Positions 24,780 to 32,841 of a DNA stretch of 64,000 nt are shown here, piece by piece. Origin of the DNA: JAAYDS01 sp012729155 (GTDB lineage: Bacteria; Chloroflexota; Anaerolineae; UBA1429); assembly GCA_036774405.1 (NCBI GenBank), contig DAIPBO010000013.1:1-64000 (forward strand), read 5' to 3'. A program made the translations under genes and the position numbers. The notes under the pieces are model-generated. The model saw only the letters and a program-made list of their open reading frames with translations, made no database searches and was not told the DNA's origin. Position 1 is the stretch's first letter, and every line of letters starts with the position of its first letter.

Positions 24780-25367
24780 ATGGCACGCCAGGCAGAGATC
24801 ACCCGCAAGACCCGCGAGACCGAGGTGCGCATCAGCCTAGAGCTGGATGGCAGCGGCATGGCCGATATCGACACCGGCGTGCCCTTTCTCGACCACATGC
24901 TCAACCATGTGGCACTGCACGGTTTGCTCGACCTGACGGTGTATGCCCGTGGCGACGTGGAGGTGGACGACCATCACACCGTCGAGGATGTTGGCATTGT
25001 GCTGGGGCAGGCCCTGGCCCAGGCTGTCGGCGATAAGGCAGGCCTGGCGCGCTATGGCAGCCAGATGGTGCCGATGGACGAGGCGCTGGCGCTGGTTGCG
25101 CTCGATTTTTCGGGGCGTTCGGTGCTGGCCTTTGATGCCGCGCTGCCGGCGGCCAAAGTCGGCACCTTTGATACTGAGCTGGTGGCCGAGTTCTTGCGGG
25201 CGTTGGCACAGCATGCCGGTCTGACATTGCACGTGCGCGTGTTGGCGGGCAGCAACACCCATCACATCATCGAGGCCATCTTCAAAGCGCTGGGGCGCGC
25301 CCTGGGGCAGGCGCTGGCTTTTGACGCGCGGCGCGCCACCGTGCCCTCAACCAAGGGGGTACTCTGA
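24780..25367 (+). CDS. hisB: Imidazoleglycerol-phosphate dehydratase (monofunctional)
   Basis: A 195-residue dehydratase with the duplicated metal motifs FLDHMLNHVALHG and DDHHTVEDVGI in the first half, and RSVLAFD, DTELVAEFLRALA, GSNTHHIIEAIFKALGRAL in the second. There is no N-terminal HAD phosphatase domain, so it cannot do the histidinol-phosphate step. ATG 24780 follows AGGAGG by 5 nt; a GTG at 24774 overlaps the RBS. Confidence 0.96.
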   Translation: MARQAEITRKTRETEVRISLELDGSGMADIDTGVPFLDHMLNHVALHGLLDLTVYARGDVEVDDHHTVEDVGIVLGQALAQAVGDKAGLARYGSQMVPMDEALALVALDFSGRSVLAFDAALPAAKVGTFDTELVAEFLRALAQHAGLTLHVRVLAGSNTHHIIEAIFKALGRALGQALAFDARRATVPSTKGVL

Positions 25368-25369
25368 CA

Positions 25370-25993
25370 TTGCTCACGATCGTCGATTATGGAGTGGGCA
25401 ATCTGCGTAGCGTCTACATGGCCTTTCGACGGCTGGGCGTTGAGGCCAGGGTGACGGGCGCTGCCGCCGACCTCACAGGGGCCACGGCGGTGGTGTTGCC
25501 GGGGGTGGGCGCCTTTGGCGATTCCATCGCCAATCTGCGCGCCTTGGGGCTCGAGGCGCCTCTGCGCGCCGTCATCGCCGATGGGCTGCCCTTCTTGGGC
25601 ATCTGTGTGGGGCTGCAGCTGCTCTTTGAGGTGAGCGAGGAGTTGGGCGAGCATCGTGGCCTGGGGGTCATCCCAGGGCGTGTGCGCCGTTTTGAGGGCG
25701 GTCTGCCGGTGCCACACATGGGCTGGAACCAGATCGACCAGGTGCAGGCCTCGCCCCTCTGGCAGGGCCTGCCAGACGGAAGCCACGCCTACTTTGTGCA
25801 CTCGTTCTATGGCGCGCCCACCGAGCCCGGCTGGACGGCCGCCACCACTAACTATGGCGTCTCGTTCTGCTCGGCCGTAGCCCGCGGCAACCTCTTTGCG
25901 ATCCAGTTCCACCCCGAAAAGAGCCAGGACACGGGCGAGACCATCCTGCGCAACTTTTTGCGGGTGGCCGGGATTGCCGGGAGCGCGGCATGA
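25370..25993 (+). CDS. hisH: Imidazole glycerol phosphate synthase, glutaminase subunit
   Basis: A 207-residue class I glutamine amidotransferase: IVDYGVGNLRSV, LPGVGAFGDSI, nucleophile Cys in FLGICVGLQLLFE, YFVHSFYG, and the His-Glu pair in IQFHPEKSQ. It starts with TTG two nucleotides after the hisB stop, with AGGGGG upstream, so translation is probably coupled. It supplies ammonia to HisF. Confidence 0.95.
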   Translation: MLTIVDYGVGNLRSVYMAFRRLGVEARVTGAAADLTGATAVVLPGVGAFGDSIANLRALGLEAPLRAVIADGLPFLGICVGLQLLFEVSEELGEHRGLGVIPGRVRRFEGGLPVPHMGWNQIDQVQASPLWQGLPDGSHAYFVHSFYGAPTEPGWTAATTNYGVSFCSAVARGNLFAIQFHPEKSQDTGETILRNFLRVAGIAGSAA

Positions 25994-26724
25994 TCATCTA
26001 CCCTGCCATCGATCTGCGCCGTGGGCGCTGTGTGCGCCTGCAGCAGGGGGCCTTTGAGGCTGAGACGGTCTTTGCCGACGATCCGGTCGACGCCGCCCTG
26101 CGCTGGGCCAGCGAGGGCGCTCAGTGGCTGCACGTCGTCAATCTGGATGGCGCCATCGGCGCTCCATCGAGTGCTAACCTGGCTGCGCTAGAGCGCATCG
26201 TCGCAGCGGTAGAGATACCCGTGCAGTTTGGCGGCGGTGTGCGCACAGCCGATGATGCGGTCAACTTGCTGGCCCGGGGCGTTTCGCGGGTGATCATCGG
26301 CAGCGTGGCGGTCACCAACCCTGAGGTGGTGCGCGCCGCTATCGACGCCTGTGGCGCCGAAGCGGTGGCGGTGGGCATTGATGCGCGCGACGGCCGCGTG
26401 GCCATCCATGGTTGGGCCGAGACCTCGACGCGTGACGCGGTCGATCTGGCCACCGAGATGGCGGCTCTGGGCGTGCAGCGCATTGTACACACCGACGTAA
26501 AGCGCGATGGCATGTTGACGGGCGCCAACATCGCCGCCTGCCAGCGCATGGCGCGCGCGGCGGGCGTAGGTGTGATCGCTTCGGGCGGCGTGGCGAACCT
26601 CGACGATGTGCGCGCCGCCTGTGCCGCCGCGGCGCAGGGGGTTCAAGGGTTAATCATCGGCATGGCGCTCTACCGGGGAGCCATCTCCCTGACAGAGGCG
26701 CTGCGCCTGACACAAGGAGAGTAG
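25990..26724 (+). CDS. hisA: ProFAR isomerase (HisA)
   Basis: A 244-residue half-barrel-duplicated TIM barrel: IYPAIDLRRGRCVRLQQG, WLHVVNLDGA, IPVQFGGGVRT, VHTDVKRDGMLTG, ASGGVANLDDV. The catalytic Asp in AIDLR and Asp in HTDVKRDG are present. ATG overlaps the hisH stop (ATGA). Confidence 0.96.
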   Translation: MIIYPAIDLRRGRCVRLQQGAFEAETVFADDPVDAALRWASEGAQWLHVVNLDGAIGAPSSANLAALERIVAAVEIPVQFGGGVRTADDAVNLLARGVSRVIIGSVAVTNPEVVRAAIDACGAEAVAVGIDARDGRVAIHGWAETSTRDAVDLATEMAALGVQRIVHTDVKRDGMLTGANIAACQRMARAAGVGVIASGGVANLDDVRAACAAAAQGVQGLIIGMALYRGAISLTEALRLTQGE

Positions 26725-26725
26725 C

Positions 26726-27484
26726 ATGCTGGCCAAGCGGATTATCCCCTGTCTCGATGTCAAGGATGGTCGTGTGGTCAAGGGCGTCAACTTTGTCGAG
26801 CTGCGCGATGCCGGCGACCCCGTGGAGCACGCGGCCGTGTACAGCCGCGAGCGCGCTGATGAGCTGGTGTTCCTCGATATCACCGCCTCGCACGAGAGCC
26901 GCGATATCGTCATCGACATGGTGCGCCGTGTGGCCGACACCATCAATATCCCCTTTACCGTGGGCGGCGGCCTGCGCACCGTCGAAGACCTGCGCTCCGT
27001 GCTGCTGGCGGGCGCCGACAAGACCTCGATCAACAGCTCGGCTGTGCGTACGCCCGACCTGATTACCGAGGGCGCCAAGCGCTTTGGCGCACAGTGTATG
27101 GTGGTGGCCATCGACGCCCGGCGTCGCCTCGAGGGCGGCTGGGAAGTGCTCATCAATGGCGGCCGTGAGGCCACAGGCCTGGACGCCGTGGCCTGGGCCC
27201 AAGAGGTCGAGCAGCGTGGCGCTGGCGAGATTCTGCTGACCAGCATGGATTGCGACGGCACTAAGGATGGCTATGACATCGCCCTCACGCGTGCTGTGGC
27301 CGATGCCGTCTCCATCCCGGTCATCGCCTCGGGCGGCGCGGGCAAACTCGAGCACTTTTACGACGCCCTGACAGCAGGGGGGGCCAGCGCCGCGCTGGCT
27401 GCCTCGCTCTTTCATTTCCGCGAGCTGACGGTGGACGACGTCAAGGCCTATCTGGCCGAGCACGGCGTGCCGGTGAGACGCTGA
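26726..27484 (+). CDS. hisF: Imidazole glycerol phosphate synthase, cyclase subunit
   Basis: A 252-residue TIM barrel: KRIIPCLDVKDGRVVKGVNF, DELVFLDITASHE, PFTVGGGLRT, MVVAIDARR, LLTSMDCDGTKDGYD, VIASGGAGKLEHF. Catalytic Asp residues in CLDVKDG and SMDCDGTKDG are intact. It starts one nucleotide after hisA. With HisH it forms IGP and AICAR. Confidence 0.97.
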   Translation: MLAKRIIPCLDVKDGRVVKGVNFVELRDAGDPVEHAAVYSRERADELVFLDITASHESRDIVIDMVRRVADTINIPFTVGGGLRTVEDLRSVLLAGADKTSINSSAVRTPDLITEGAKRFGAQCMVVAIDARRRLEGGWEVLINGGREATGLDAVAWAQEVEQRGAGEILLTSMDCDGTKDGYDIALTRAVADAVSIPVIASGGAGKLEHFYDALTAGGASAALAASLFHFRELTVDDVKAYLAEHGVPVRR

Positions 27485-27486
27485 CG

Positions 27487-27840
27487 ATGGCCATGGCACA
27501 GACGGCGCCCGTGGATGCCGTTCGCTGGGATGATCGCGGCCTGGCGCCCGCTATCGTACAAGATGCAGCTACGGGCCAGGTGCTCATGCTGGCCTACGTC
27601 AACTGCGAGTCGCTGCGCTTGAGCCTGGCCTCGGGCGAGACCTGGTTCTACAGCCGGTCGCGGCAGCGGCTCTGGCACAAGGGCGAGACCAGCGGCAACG
27701 TGCAGCGTATTGTCAGCGCTTGTCTCGATTGCGACGGCGATGCCGTGCTCTTTCGCGTCGAGCCGGCCGGCCCCGCCTGTCATACCGGTGCGACATCCTG
27801 TTTCTTCCAACAGCTCATCAGCGACGAGGAGACGCCATGA
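27487..27840 (+). CDS. hisI: Phosphoribosyl-AMP cyclohydrolase
   Basis: A 117-residue PRA-CH: VLMLAYVNCESLRLSL, TWFYSRSRQRLWHKGETSGN, VSACLDCDGDAVLFRVEP, GPACHTGATSCFF. Zinc cysteines (CLDCDGD, CHTG) and the metal aspartates are present. It is separate from HisE, with a 4-nt overlap (ATGA). Confidence 0.96.
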   Translation: MAMAQTAPVDAVRWDDRGLAPAIVQDAATGQVLMLAYVNCESLRLSLASGETWFYSRSRQRLWHKGETSGNVQRIVSACLDCDGDAVLFRVEPAGPACHTGATSCFFQQLISDEETP

Positions 27841-28118
27841 GTGACGTGCTACAGGCCCTACAGGCAACCATCGATGAGCGCCGCGACCATCCGCGCGAAG
27901 GGTCATACACCTGCCGGCTGTTGGCCGAGGGGCGTTCGCGCGTGCTGCAAAAGGTGGGCGAAGAAGCCGTCGAAGTGGTGCTGGCCGGCGCAATGGCCGA
28001 CGATGGCCAGTTCATCTACGAAAGCGCCGACCTGGTCTACCACCTGATGGTGGCACTGGCCGAGCGGGGGCTGGGTTGGCAAGATATCGAGGCCGAGCTG
28101 AAGAGGCGCTTTCGCTGA
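27837..28118 (+). CDS. hisE: Phosphoribosyl-ATP pyrophosphatase
   Basis: A 93-residue all-alpha MazG-like PRA-PH: ERRDHPREGSYTCRLLAEGRSRVLQKVGEEAVEVVLA and ESADLVYHLMVALAERG, with the EExxE-like and ExxD metal motifs. It completes the set hisZGDCBHAFIE. Confidence 0.95.
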   Translation: MSDVLQALQATIDERRDHPREGSYTCRLLAEGRSRVLQKVGEEAVEVVLAGAMADDGQFIYESADLVYHLMVALAERGLGWQDIEAELKRRFR

Positions 28119-28133
28119 GCTGTGAGAGGGGCC

Positions 28134-28820
28134 ATGACGCAGCAAGCCATTGACGCCAGCCGCTATGATGCCATCCTGTTCGACCTCGACGGCACGCTGA
28201 TCGAGACCGACAACCGTTGGGCCGAGCAGCTGGCTCAGCGGCTGCAGTGGGTCAAGCGCCTGCACCGCGGCGCCGACATCGAGGCGCTCTCTCACATGTT
28301 GGTGATGAGCATCGAGACGCCCGGCAACTATGCCGTGGCGTTGCTCGAGCGGCTAGGGCTGGCCAGATATCTCAGTGGCATCGGCGACCGGATCCGCCGT
28401 TCCAAGGGCCTGGCCACGCGCGATGGGCATGAGATCGTATCAGGCACTCTCGAACTGCTGCAAGCGCTGCAACCGCGTTTTCAGCTCGCTGTGGTCACCA
28501 CCCGCGCGCGGCCCGAGGCCCTGGCCTTTGTGGCCGGGCTGGGTATAGACCACTTTTTCCCCGTGGTCATCACCCGGCAAGATGTGCTGCGTATGAAACC
28601 ACACCCCGAACCCTTGCTCAAGGCCGCAGCGCAGCTGGGCGTCAGCTCGACACGCTGCATCATGGTGGGAGACACCACCATGGACATGCGCTCGGCACGC
28701 CGGGCGGGCGCGCTGGCGGTGGGGGTGCTGTCGGGCTTTGGCACGCGAGGCGAACTCGAGCGCAGTGGCGCGGAGATCATCCTAGACAGAGCGGCCGATC
28801 TCGCTGCGCTGCTACGCTAG
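28134..28820 (+). CDS. HAD phosphatase at the end of the his operon, candidate histidinol-phosphatase
   Basis: A 228-residue HAD subfamily IA hydrolase: motif I FDLDGTLIETDN (Asp17, Asp19), a helical cap, motif II VVTTRAR, motif III Lys in RMKPHPEPLL, motif IV VGDTTMDM. It begins 15 nt after hisE and the region shows no terminator between them. Every histidine enzyme is encoded in this operon except histidinol-phosphate phosphatase (no HAD-fused hisB, no hisJ/hisK PHP or hisN inositol-phosphatase-like gene in the window), so this gene is a logical candidate. The sequence alone would equally fit a phosphoglycolate-phosphatase-like enzyme. Confidence 0.8.
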   Translation: MTQQAIDASRYDAILFDLDGTLIETDNRWAEQLAQRLQWVKRLHRGADIEALSHMLVMSIETPGNYAVALLERLGLARYLSGIGDRIRRSKGLATRDGHEIVSGTLELLQALQPRFQLAVVTTRARPEALAFVAGLGIDHFFPVVITRQDVLRMKPHPEPLLKAAAQLGVSSTRCIMVGDTTMDMRSARRAGALAVGVLSGFGTRGELERSGAEIILDRAADLAALLR

Positions 28821-29344
28821 TCGACGATCTCTTCCTCTTTACCGACCTCGACGCGATAGAGCTTGTCAGGGCTCTCGAGACGATCCAGATAGAGGATGCC
28901 GTCGAGGTGGTCATACTCGTGCTGAAAAGCTTGCGCCAGCAGGTCGTACCCTTTGTAGCGCACCGGTTTGCCGTTGACGTCTTGTCCCTTGATCAGCACC
29001 TCGGTGGCGCGCACCACCGAGCCATGGTAGCCGGGCACGCTGAGGCAACCTTCGTCCATCTCTTCAGCGCCGCGCGCACGGACAATCTCGGGGTTCACCA
29101 GCACATAGCGCCTGCCAGGCTCGACTTCACGGCCTTCCTCGTCAACCTCAGCGGGCATCTCGATGACAAAGACGCGCTGCAGTACGCCGATCTGCGGCGC
29201 CGCCAGGCCCAGGCCATGGGCCGCATGCATCGAGTCGAACATGTCGTCTACCAGTCGGCGCAGATCATCGCCAAAGCGCGACACCTTTTTCGATCTTTGC
29301 CTGAGCAGCGGGTCTTCCATTGTAACGATCGGCCTAACAGCCAT
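28817..29344 (-). CDS. def: Peptide deformylase
   Basis: A 175-residue metalloenzyme with all three motifs: GLGLAAPQIG, EGCLSVPG (metal Cys) and QHEYDHLDG (metal His pair, catalytic Glu). It removes the formyl group from new proteins. ATG 29344 follows GGAGG by 8 nt; an upstream in-frame start at 29359 overlaps that RBS. Its 3' end overlaps the HAD gene by 4 nt, tail to tail. Confidence 0.96.
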   Translation of the reverse strand: MAVRPIVTMEDPLLRQRSKKVSRFGDDLRRLVDDMFDSMHAAHGLGLAAPQIGVLQRVFVIEMPAEVDEEGREVEPGRRYVLVNPEIVRARGAEEMDEGCLSVPGYHGSVVRATEVLIKGQDVNGKPVRYKGYDLLAQAFQHEYDHLDGILYLDRLESPDKLYRVEVGKEEEIVD

Positions 29345-29444
29345 GGAGCAAGCCTCCAAGAATTGTTGAACGATTCTCTCATGATTCTAGCCGGGCAGAG
29401 CGCCCTGTCAAACAGAGGCCGCCTTACCGCCCGCAGGATTCTAC

Positions 29445-29473
29445 TTGACACGGCTCCCGTCAGGCGATATACT
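29445..29473 (+). promoter_or_regulatory. Promoter of the Trp T-box transcript
   Basis: TTGACA (29445-29450), 17-nt spacer, TATACT (29468-29473). Expected start near 29480, right at the leader. Confidence 0.85.
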
Positions 29474-29479
29474 GTAGCC

Positions 29480-29815
29480 AATCGAAACGCAAAAGCGTCG
29501 ATCGGGAAGAGTATCCGCCACAGCGGGATGCAGAGAGCCGGGGGTCGGTGAGAGCCCGGTATCAGCGCCGGCGGTGAATGGGCCCGGGAGCTGTGCCACC
29601 GAATCATAGTAGGTGGCAACGGAGTCGCCACCGTTATCAGGGCAGAGGGTATCGGGCGTGCAGTGTCATGCACCAGTCCTGTACCTGCAGAGTGAGGCTG
29701 GCCCAAGATTCCCCGCCATCACGGCGGGGTTTTCTGTTTCTGGGCCGGGCTAAATAGGGTGGCACCACGGGAGCAACAGGCCCTCGTCCCTTTTGGGGAT
29801 GAGGGCCTGTTTTGT
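29480..29815 (+). promoter_or_regulatory. T-box riboswitch leader, tryptophan type
   Basis: The leader has the AG-box-like GGGAAGAGTA (29504-29513), a stem I whose loop carries GAA-TGG with the Trp codon UGG at 29579-29581, a GC-rich hairpin (29711-29729), the T-box AGGGTGGCACCACGG (29756-29770) and a terminator. Uncharged tRNA-Trp would switch on the synthase gene behind it. Specifier and gene product agree. Confidence 0.94.
29776..29815 (+). terminator. Regulated terminator of the Trp T-box
   Basis: AACAGGCCCTCGTCCC pairs with GGGGATGAGGGCCTGTT around TTTT, followed by a T-rich tail. The 5' arm contains the GTCCC that the T-box AGGG pairs with in the antiterminator. Confidence 0.92.
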
Positions 29816-29904
29816 CTTCTGGCGTGGTATGAGGAGGTGGATCAGGCGGGAGCGATGTGGCCAAGGTCGTCTAGCTCGACTTGTCATAGCAAAGGAGAAG
29901 CATC

Positions 29905-31263
29905 ATGCAAACGCAGTTCAACCTGACGCAGAACGACATTCCCAAACAGTGGTACAACATCCAGGCAGACCTGCCGCAGCCACTGCCGCCCACACTGCAT
30001 CCGCTAACGATGCAGCCAGCAGGGCCCGCCGATATGGAGCCACTCTTTCCCATGGAGTTGATCCTGCAAGAGGTCAGCCAGGAGCGCTACATTGACATCC
30101 CATCCGAGGTGCGCGATATCTATGCCCTCTACCGGCCCACGCCGCTGATGCGGGCCGTGCGCCTCGAAAAGGCCCTGGGCACCCCTGCCAAGATCTTTTA
30201 CAAGTATGAGGGTGCCAGCCCCTGTGGCAGTCACAAGGCCAACACCGCCATCGCCCAGGCCTTTTTTAACAAGGCGGCGGGCATCACCAAGCTCAGCACC
30301 GAGACGGGCGCCGGCCAGTGGGGCTCGGCCCTGGCCATGGCCACGCGCTTTTTCGATATGGAGTGCAAGGTCTATATGGTGCGGGTGAGCTACGAACAAA
30401 AACCCTACCGCCGGTCGGTGATGCAGCTCTTTGGCGCCTCGGTGACGCCGAGCCCCAGCAACGAGACCGAGTCGGGCCGCGGCATTCTGGCCAGCGACCC
30501 CGACTGCCCCGGCACCCTGGGCATGGCCATCAGCGAGGCTTGTGAAGTGGCCATCAAGAACGTCGACACCAAGTACTCGCTGGGCAGCGTGTTGAACCAT
30601 GTGTTGATGCACCAGACGGTCATTGGCGAAGAGACGCTCATGCAGCTCGACATGGCTGGCGTCGAGGCCGACGTGGTGATCGGTTGCGTGGGCGGCGGCT
30701 CTAACTTTGGCGGCATTGCCCTGCCGTTCCTGCGTAACAACCTGCGCGATGGCGCCAAGACGCGATTGGTGGGCGTCGAGCCAATGGCCTGCCCCACGAT
30801 GACCAAGGGCCTCTACGCTTTTGACTATGGCGACACCGCCAAGATGGCGCCCATCGTCAAGATGCACACGCTCGGTCACGACTTTGTGCCGCCCCGCATC
30901 CATGCCGGTGGCCTGCGCTACCACGGCGTGGCGCCCATCCTGGCGCTGGGCCACCACCTCGGTTTGATCGACGCCATCGCCGTGCACCAGGTGCCCACCT
31001 TTGAGGCCGCGGCGCTGTTTGCACACTCTGAGGGCATTATCCCCGCGCCCGAGTCGGCCCACGCCATCCGCGCCGCCATCGACGAGGCGCTTGACGCCAA
31101 GGCCAAAGAGGAAGAGCGTGTTATCGTCTTTAACCTCAGCGGCCACGGCTTTCTCGATCTGGGCTCGTATGACGCCTACTTGGGTGGCAGGCTTGAGGAC
31201 TATGCCTATCCTGAGGAGTTGATCCGGACCTCGCTGCAAAAGCTGCCGCAGGTCACTCTGTAG
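29905..31263 (+). CDS. Tryptophan synthase beta-like (TrpB2 type)
   Basis: A 452-residue fold-type II PLP enzyme of the TrpB2 group: longer N-terminus than TrpB1, RPTPLMRAVRLEKAL, PLP lysine Lys111 in GASPCGSHKANTA, TGAGQWGSALA, phosphate loop GCVGGGSNFGG, and FNLSGHGFLDL at the end. TrpB2 enzymes make tryptophan from serine and indole, often without a TrpA partner, and no trpA lies nearby. The Trp T-box upstream independently supports the pathway. RBS AAAGGAG precedes ATG 29905. Confidence 0.93.
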   Translation: MQTQFNLTQNDIPKQWYNIQADLPQPLPPTLHPLTMQPAGPADMEPLFPMELILQEVSQERYIDIPSEVRDIYALYRPTPLMRAVRLEKALGTPAKIFYKYEGASPCGSHKANTAIAQAFFNKAAGITKLSTETGAGQWGSALAMATRFFDMECKVYMVRVSYEQKPYRRSVMQLFGASVTPSPSNETESGRGILASDPDCPGTLGMAISEACEVAIKNVDTKYSLGSVLNHVLMHQTVIGEETLMQLDMAGVEADVVIGCVGGGSNFGGIALPFLRNNLRDGAKTRLVGVEPMACPTMTKGLYAFDYGDTAKMAPIVKMHTLGHDFVPPRIHAGGLRYHGVAPILALGHHLGLIDAIAVHQVPTFEAAALFAHSEGIIPAPESAHAIRAAIDEALDAKAKEEERVIVFNLSGHGFLDLGSYDAYLGGRLEDYAYPEELIRTSLQKLPQVTL

Positions 31264-31273
31264 AGATGCACAT

Positions 31274-31302
31274 CGCCGGGGCGAGCCATGCTCGCCCCGG
31301 CG
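31274..31302. terminator. GC-rich hairpin between convergent trpB2 and folC
   Basis: CGCCGGGGCGAG and CTCGCCCCGGCG are perfect 12-bp arms around CCATG. No T-run is present on either side; position between convergent genes suggests a bidirectional terminator. Confidence 0.6.
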
Positions 31303-31308
31303 CCAACG

Positions 31309-32670
31309 CTAGTAGCAGTCGGGCGGATCGCTGGGCGGCTCTGGTAGCCCGCTGAGGCGCATCCAGGCTCGGCGTGCCTCGGCCACCACAAACAGCGAGC
31401 CCGTGGCCAGTACCAGGCCGTTGGGGCTGGCCTCGTGCAGGGCCAGCGAGAGCGCCTGGGCGACGCTCTCGCCGGCGTAGGCTGTGATGCCCAGGCTATG
31501 AGCGGCCTCGGCCAACTCGTCCACGTCGGCCGCCTTGGGGTGGTTGGCGCGCACCAGGTGCAGCGCGCTCACATGCTCGGCCAGCACACCCAGCAGTTCG
31601 GCGGGCACGTGGCCGCGCCCCGCCCCGAACACCACGCCGGGTCGCTGGCCGGGGAACTCGGCCTCGATGGTGCGCACCAGCTTTGCCATCGAGTCGACGT
31701 TGTGAGCGCCATCGACCACCAGCGTGGGGTCGCGCTGGAGCACCTCAAAGCGCCCTGGCCAGCGCACGCTGGCAATGCCAGCGACGATCTCGTCGCGGCT
31801 GATGCACAGTCCCTGGTCGCGTAGCACCTCGAGGGCCATGACGGCGTTAACGGCGTTCTCGAGCTGATGGTCGCCCACCAGCGGCACCGTCAGCGACGGA
31901 TACTCGGGCTGCTCGCGGTTGCCCGCGCGGTGCAGGCACAGGCCGCGCGGCGCCACGTTCGCTGGCAGACGCTGCCAGTGCCAGTCTCTCCCGCTCAGGG
32001 TGAGCGGCGCGCCGCGCTCGGCCGCCACTTGTGCAATCACCGCCAGCGCCTCGGGCTGTTGTGGCGCCGAGACGACGGGCACGGCCGGCTTGATGATGCC
32101 CGCCTTTTCGCCAGCGATCTGCGCCACCGTCGAACCCAGAATGGCCATGTGATCGAGGCTGATCGACGTGATCACCGCCACTCGCGGCTGCAAGATGTTG
32201 GTCGCATCGAGGCGGCCGCCCATGCCCACTTCAAAGACGGCCCAGTCGACGCCGGCCTCGGCGAAATAGTGCATGGCCAACGCCGTGATGATCTCAAAGA
32301 CAGTCACCTCTGGGCGCGCATCGAGCACTGGCGCCATCTGCCACATCAAACGCGCCAGGTCTTGCTCGGTGATGGGCTCACCGTCCACCTGTATGCGCTC
32401 GCGAAAGGTGTGCAGGTGCGGCGAGGTGTACATGCCCGTGCGCAGGCCGGCCGCGCGCAGCGCCGACGCGATCATGGCCGTGGTCGACCCCTTGCCCTTG
32501 GTTCCGGCCACATGCACGCTGGCGTAGCGCTGTTGAGGGTCGCCCAGGGCGTTCAGCAGCTCATGAACGCGCTCCAAACGCCAGATGCGTTCCGAATAGG
32601 GTGGCCGGTCGCCACGCTCGATGTCGGTGCGTCGAAAGATCTGCCGCAACGCCTGCTCGTAGGTGAACAT
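31309..32670 (-). CDS. folC: Folylpolyglutamate/dihydrofolate synthase
   Basis: A 453-residue Mur-ligase-like enzyme: ATP loop HVAGTKGKGSTTAMI (about 53-67), YTSPHLHTFRERIQ, FEVGMGGRLDATN, SISLDHMAILG, GEKAGIIK and the C-terminal VVDGAHNVDSM. It adds glutamates to folates, and many bacterial enzymes also make dihydrofolate. It is a single gene between trpB2 and a divergent lipoprotein gene. Confidence 0.95.
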   Translation of the reverse strand: MFTYEQALRQIFRRTDIERGDRPPYSERIWRLERVHELLNALGDPQQRYASVHVAGTKGKGSTTAMIASALRAAGLRTGMYTSPHLHTFRERIQVDGEPITEQDLARLMWQMAPVLDARPEVTVFEIITALAMHYFAEAGVDWAVFEVGMGGRLDATNILQPRVAVITSISLDHMAILGSTVAQIAGEKAGIIKPAVPVVSAPQQPEALAVIAQVAAERGAPLTLSGRDWHWQRLPANVAPRGLCLHRAGNREQPEYPSLTVPLVGDHQLENAVNAVMALEVLRDQGLCISRDEIVAGIASVRWPGRFEVLQRDPTLVVDGAHNVDSMAKLVRTIEAEFPGQRPGVVFGAGRGHVPAELLGVLAEHVSALHLVRANHPKAADVDELAEAAHSLGITAYAGESVAQALSLALHEASPNGLVLATGSLFVVAEARRAWMRLSGLPEPPSDPPDCY

Positions 32671-32765
32671 CGCGCCTCACTGTCACTCTGATGTGCAGCA
32701 TTCTAGTCTTGACGCCTGGAGCGGCAAAGGGATGCCCCACAAGTGAGACGGCTTGGAACGGCCAG

Positions 32766-32794
32766 TTGACGCTCTTGCCCGCCATGGTTACACT
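32766..32794 (+). promoter_or_regulatory. Promoter of the lipoprotein-glycosyltransferase operon
   Basis: TTGACG (32766-32771), 17-nt spacer, TACACT (32789-32794). Expected start near 32801, about 40 nt before the ATG at 32842. Confidence 0.7.
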
Positions 32795-32841
32795 CGCCCA
32801 TGCCAGTCTATTGTAGAGTCTGTGCTGCATCAGGAGGTTTT

